From NCBI GenBank assembly GCA_019244235.1, contig JAFASY010000227.1:1-64000 (forward strand): a DNA stretch of 64,000 bases, read 5' to 3'. Positions 60,942 to 64,000 of this stretch are shown here, piece after piece. Numbering within the stretch: position 1 is the stretch's first letter; each line of letters begins with the position of its first letter. The position numbers and the translations under genes were made by a program. The notes below the pieces were generated by a model, which was not told the DNA's origin, searched no databases, and saw only the letters and a list, made by a program, of their open reading frames with translations. This DNA comes from Chroococcidiopsidaceae cyanobacterium CP_BM_ER_R8_30 (lineage in GTDB: Bacteria; Cyanobacteriota; Cyanobacteriia; Cyanobacteriales; Chroococcidiopsidaceae).

Positions 60942-63083
60942 ATGAGAGAACTACTTTACATAGAAATTCCTACCGCGGATATAGAGACGGTATGCAGATG
61001 GCTGCAAGAAGACTTCGAGCCAGAACTAGGGGAGAAAATTATTACCCCAGTAGGCTTTCGTCTCCGGTTGAAGGCTACAACTCGACGGTTTGCCAGAGGT
61101 AGCTCCAGCAGCCGAAGAGCGCAAGCTCCAGAAGCAACAATTTCGGAAACACATAAAAACTTAACTTATGAACTTTCAGTGTTTGTATGGTCAGCACTGC
61201 AAACAACCTACCTGAAAGTCTTCTGCTGGGCAGATCGGCCTATACCAGATGAGAGGAAAATCCTGCAACGCCTGAGTAATGAACTGAGAAGCCGATTTCC
61301 CCATCATTATCCTGAACCACCAATCGTCAATCTACAACAGCAGTCCATATTTACTGCACTTGCACCGCATTACCCCCTCACCGTTAAGTATTTTCAGAAA
61401 ATGCCAAATGGCGAGCGCGATCTACAGCGTGTCTACTGGTGGGAGCAGCGGTGGCGTGAAGGTGTCCGTAATCCCCAGAGGCCGAGGCAGGTGGTTTTCT
61501 CCTCATCTCCTCATCTCCCCACCCCCCTACCCCCCCACCCCCCTACCACCTACGATTTAATCTACATTGGTGGTGCTTTAGGGGTAATCCACGCGGCAGT
61601 TATGGCTCAATTGGGCTACCGAGTGCTACTGATAGAGCGACTGCCCTTTGGTCGGATGAATCGGGAGTGGAATATTTCCCGATCGGAGTTACAAAGTTTG
61701 ATTGATTTGGGCTTGCTGACTCCAGTCGAGTGTGAAAACATCATTGCCCGAGAATACAAAGATGGATTTAATAAATTCTTTGATGCGAACAACCCAATCA
61801 AACTCAAGGCGCCGATTTTGCATACCCCAACGGTGCTAAATGTGGCATTGGACGCAGAGAAACTGTTGCGTCTATGTGGAGAAAAATTGCAAGCAGCAGG
61901 GGGTGAAATCTGGGATGAGACAGAGTTTACCAGAGTGGATGTTGAACCTAAAAAGGTTGTCGTGCAGGCTAAGCATATACCTAGTCAGGCAGATAGGCAC
62001 GCTTGGGGACGGTTATTAGTAGATGCAATGGGCACCGCTTCCCCGATTGCCTGGCAACTGAATGGGGGTAGAGCATTCGACAGCGTTTGCCCAACCGTAG
62101 GGGCTGTCATTGCTGGTGGATTGGCTCCAGAAGTCTGGGATACACAATATGGTGATGTTTTGAACAGTCATGGAGATATCTCACGGGGACGGCAGCTGAT
62201 TTGGGAGTTATTTCCTGGTGCAGGGGAAGAAATCGCGATTTATTTGTTCCACTATCACCAAGTTAATCCCGATAACCCCGGCTCCTTGCTAGAGATGTAC
62301 GAAGACTTTTTCTCGATTTTGCCAGAATATAGACGTTGCGATCTAGATCGCTTGGTTTGGAAGAAGCCAACTTTTGGTTACATTCCAGGACACTTCAGTG
62401 TGGGTGGCGGCGATCGCCGAATTGCCTTTGACCGACTAATTGCTCTTGGTGATGCTGCATCCCTGCAATCTCCCCTCGTCTTTACTGGCTTTGGTTCTTT
62501 GGTTCGCAATTTGGGTCGCTTAACAGCACTTTTAGATACTGCTCTGCGGCATGACTTGTTGCAAGCAAAATACTTAAATCAAGTTAGCGCTTACCAGAGT
62601 AATGTTGCCGTCACTTGGCTATTCTCCAAAGGCATGATGGTTCCAACAAACACATTTTTGCCCCCTGAACGAATCAACTCAATGCTAAACTGCTTTTTTG
62701 GTATCTTGGCGGAAGAACCACCAACTGTAGCAGATAATTTCATTAAAGACCGAGTGGATTGGTTGACTTTCAACCGATTAGCTCTGAAGGCGGCAGCAAA
62801 AAACCCAGCCTTACTGCTATGGATTTGGCAATTAGCAGGTGCGAAGGATTTGCTACGTTGGTTGGGTAGTTACTTTAACTTTTGTCTTCATGCCCTCCTC
62901 AGTGCCGTGCTTGGTAGTTGGTTCGGGCGCTGCCTCCGCTGGATACAACCTTGGCTAGAGCCTCGGTATCCGGCTTTATGGTTTTGGCTGCTAGCTCAGA
63001 ACTATGCCCTTACCAATGGTATGGGACGTCCTCAACCAGATATCAGCTATCAGCCGTCAGCTATTAGCTCGCTCTCACATTAA
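60942..63083 (+). CDS. flavoprotein of the CruA/CruP lycopene-cyclase type
   Basis: A 713-residue FAD-dependent enzyme. An N-terminal module (residues 1-190, LYIEIPTADIETVCRWLQED; TTYLKVFCWADRP) precedes the Rossmann part YDLIYIGGALGVIHAAVMAQ. The later IALGDAASLQSPLVFTGFGS and LVRNLGRLTALLDTAL match the CruA/CruP group, so carotenoid or related membrane chemistry is likely, but the exact member is not settled. A palindromic-element relic gives residues about 46-65 (RRFARGSSSSRRAQAPEA), and a pyrimidine tract gives HLPTPLPPHPPTTYD just before the FAD fold. Both lie outside conserved motifs. Confidence 0.75.
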   Translation: MRELLYIEIPTADIETVCRWLQEDFEPELGEKIITPVGFRLRLKATTRRFARGSSSSRRAQAPEATISETHKNLTYELSVFVWSALQTTYLKVFCWADRPIPDERKILQRLSNELRSRFPHHYPEPPIVNLQQQSIFTALAPHYPLTVKYFQKMPNGERDLQRVYWWEQRWREGVRNPQRPRQVVFSSSPHLPTPLPPHPPTTYDLIYIGGALGVIHAAVMAQLGYRVLLIERLPFGRMNREWNISRSELQSLIDLGLLTPVECENIIAREYKDGFNKFFDANNPIKLKAPILHTPTVLNVALDAEKLLRLCGEKLQAAGGEIWDETEFTRVDVEPKKVVVQAKHIPSQADRHAWGRLLVDAMGTASPIAWQLNGGRAFDSVCPTVGAVIAGGLAPEVWDTQYGDVLNSHGDISRGRQLIWELFPGAGEEIAIYLFHYHQVNPDNPGSLLEMYEDFFSILPEYRRCDLDRLVWKKPTFGYIPGHFSVGGGDRRIAFDRLIALGDAASLQSPLVFTGFGSLVRNLGRLTALLDTALRHDLLQAKYLNQVSAYQSNVAVTWLFSKGMMVPTNTFLPPERINSMLNCFFGILAEEPPTVADNFIKDRVDWLTFNRLALKAAAKNPALLLWIWQLAGAKDLLRWLGSYFNFCLHALLSAVLGSWFGRCLRWIQPWLEPRYPALWFWLLAQNYALTNGMGRPQPDISYQPSAISSLSH
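61087..61132 (+). repeat. palindromic element copy 6 (degenerate), in the CruA-type gene
   Basis: GGTTTGCC then SL1-like GCCAGAG-gtag-CTCCAGC (61092-61109, two mismatched pairs) and GAGC-GCAA-GCTC (61117-61128). SL2 is missing. It fits copies 1-3 in word order and lies in a loop of the N-terminal module. Confidence 0.55.
61499..61552 (+). repeat. in-frame polypyrimidine tract
   Basis: CTCCTCATCTCCTCATCTCC followed by runs such as ACCCCCCTACCCCCCCACCC. It encodes a Ser/Pro/His-rich linker and is the complement of the GGGGAGATGAGGAG-type G/A tracts seen elsewhere in the window. Confidence 0.65.
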
Positions 63084-64000
63084 AAGATCGGTAATTCAAC
63101 TGCGGCAAAGGACTTACGTCCTTTGGGAGGACGTGATGGATAAACGACTGGTGAAGGCCAGTTGCTATCGGTAGGAGAGGTAGTTTCACTTATAGGTGTC
63201 TCAGATTGCTCTGTTGACAACGCGAATTCAGATGTCGATTCCGCTCCTACCTCAAGCAGGCTGAATAAATCTTGGTATTGTACCTGTTCCGGTTCATTAT
63301 TATCAGGTTGCCAGATTTCTTGAGGTCTTGTAAAGTCTGTTGGAATAGACTCTGGTGTATCAACTGAAGATAGATGCATCACCTCATCTGATTGTGCCGA
63401 TTGAGAAGAGTGCAGGCTGAAGTTTACAAACGCGTCCTCAGTCATGATTGGCAACCCATCAATACTCGCTTCTGGTAAGGTGATGGACTGCTGGGATGTC
63501 CTTGAGACAGACGAATAGAGCGTTGGCATGCTTGAGGAAATAGACCAAGGTGGAATAGATTGTGCCCTTGACAGTAAGATTGGCGGCAGTTCAGGTGCAG
63601 TTCTAAACTTGCGTGATGAGTTGGTAATTTGCGGGAAAAGGTTGGCTGAGGAAGAGTTGGGAGGTAAGTCTTTGACCTGGAATTGATATTTAGGTAAAGG
63701 TACCTCTAGACACTTTTCTAGAGCAACTTTGAATTGTAGGGTATGGCTTTGCTGTCGGCTTAGACGGGAGCGTAACTCGCGGCAATCATTTTCCAGCTGC
63801 ACCAGTTGATAAGATTGTTCGTTATAACGCTGCTGATTGAGGGCGAATTCCCGTTCCAACTGGGCTACACGTTCCTGACTGCTTTCAAACTGAACTGTTA
63901 AGGTTTCAATTAAGATCTGCTGGCGTTGGATAGTTTGATGAGAAGTCTCCAACTCGTGCCATAGCTGTTGCAGCTGTGTTTGAGTAGTGGCAAGTTCCTG
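63080..64000 (-). CDS. coiled-coil protein of unknown function (5' end outside window)
   Basis: The frame is open to the window edge without a start, so the N-terminus is missing (visible residues begin QELATTQTQLQQLWHELETS). The first 110 visible residues are a coiled coil (LTVQFESSQERVAQLEREFA; LRSRLSRQQSHTLQFKVALE). The rest is a long Ser/Pro/Glu-rich disordered part ending VYPSRPPKGRKSFAAVELPI. TTG 63952 inside the frame is not a likely start. The stop overlaps that of the CruA-type gene by 4 bp. It may bind DNA or the divisome; I cannot say. Confidence 0.65.
   Translation of the reverse strand, partial: QELATTQTQLQQLWHELETSHQTIQRQQILIETLTVQFESSQERVAQLEREFALNQQRYNEQSYQLVQLENDCRELRSRLSRQQSHTLQFKVALEKCLEVPLPKYQFQVKDLPPNSSSANLFPQITNSSRKFRTAPELPPILLSRAQSIPPWSISSSMPTLYSSVSRTSQQSITLPEASIDGLPIMTEDAFVNFSLHSSQSAQSDEVMHLSSVDTPESIPTDFTRPQEIWQPDNNEPEQVQYQDLFSLLEVGAESTSEFALSTEQSETPISETTSPTDSNWPSPVVYPSRPPKGRKSFAAVELPIF

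Overview
The window is a cyanobacterial chromosome segment. It carries photosystem II genes (psbU, psbX), chlorophyll synthase (chlG), btpA, ycf66, ycf19 and a cyAbrB regulator, together with many small cyanobacteria-only families (DUF2862, DUF3120, the TIGR03279 radical-SAM protein). The HIP1 octamer GCGATCGC recurs at least 18 times, about one per 3.5 kb, where roughly one per 65 kb is expected by chance. A protein with a Mo-nitrogenase C-terminal-like domain and a large polysaccharide locus fit a morphologically complex lineage (Nostocales or Chroococcidiopsis-like). The genus is a guess; no nif or rRNA genes are present.

Layout. 1-2129: 3' part of obgE, a TerB/Mo-nitrogenase-C-like protein and a small EamA-like membrane protein. 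2126-21605: a 19.5-kb polysaccharide locus entirely on the minus strand. It holds an ABC exporter (Wzm/Wzt-like, transcribed first), five GT4-type glycosyltransferase genes counting one double-GT fusion, a GT2, two multi-TM GT-C/DUF2079-like proteins, three methyltransferase proteins (one with a tandem-repeat coiled coil, one built as methyltransferase-DUF4214x2-methyltransferase), GDP-mannose 4,6-dehydratase, and a lipoprotein sharing a beta-domain with one GT-C-like protein. No Wzx or Wzy is visible, so the ABC-dependent route is implied, with GDP-6-deoxy sugars and methylated or chain-capped glycan as inferred chemistry. 21821-24372: DUF2862, a Get3d/ArsA-like ATPase and chlG. 24568-25390: gene fragments and a decayed tnpB. 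25438-31225: an unrecognised large exported protein, a small membrane protein, a cupin, a two-gene ABC-2 exporter and an inositol-phosphatase-like enzyme. 31350-43180: aldo/keto reductase, DEAD-box helicase, rimO, btpA, VKOR-thioredoxin fusion, nadB, psbU, DUF3120, uppP, TIGR03279 protein. 43180-52936: GHL10-like protein, purL, purF, chorismate lyase, tRNA-Leu(GAG), accC, ycf19. 53142-64000: psbX, ycf66, two TolB-like lipoproteins, sdhB, cyAbrB, CPBP protease, 2OG oxygenase, Hsp70-like protein, a CruA-type flavoprotein and a partial coiled-coil protein.

The most striking signal is a dispersed, modular palindromic element of up to three stem-loops. It occurs between genes and also inside open reading frames without breaking them: the inositol-phosphatase-like gene, nadB (twice, in antisense orientation), the GHL10-like gene, and a degenerate copy in the CruA-type gene. 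Its stems show compensatory base changes between copies. Other points of interest are a -1 slippery heptamer at the apparent early stop of the GT2 gene, where the -1 frame restores a family-like C-terminus, and a 42-bp tandem repeat encoding a heptad coiled coil in a methyltransferase beside the ABC exporter, a possible chain-length ruler.
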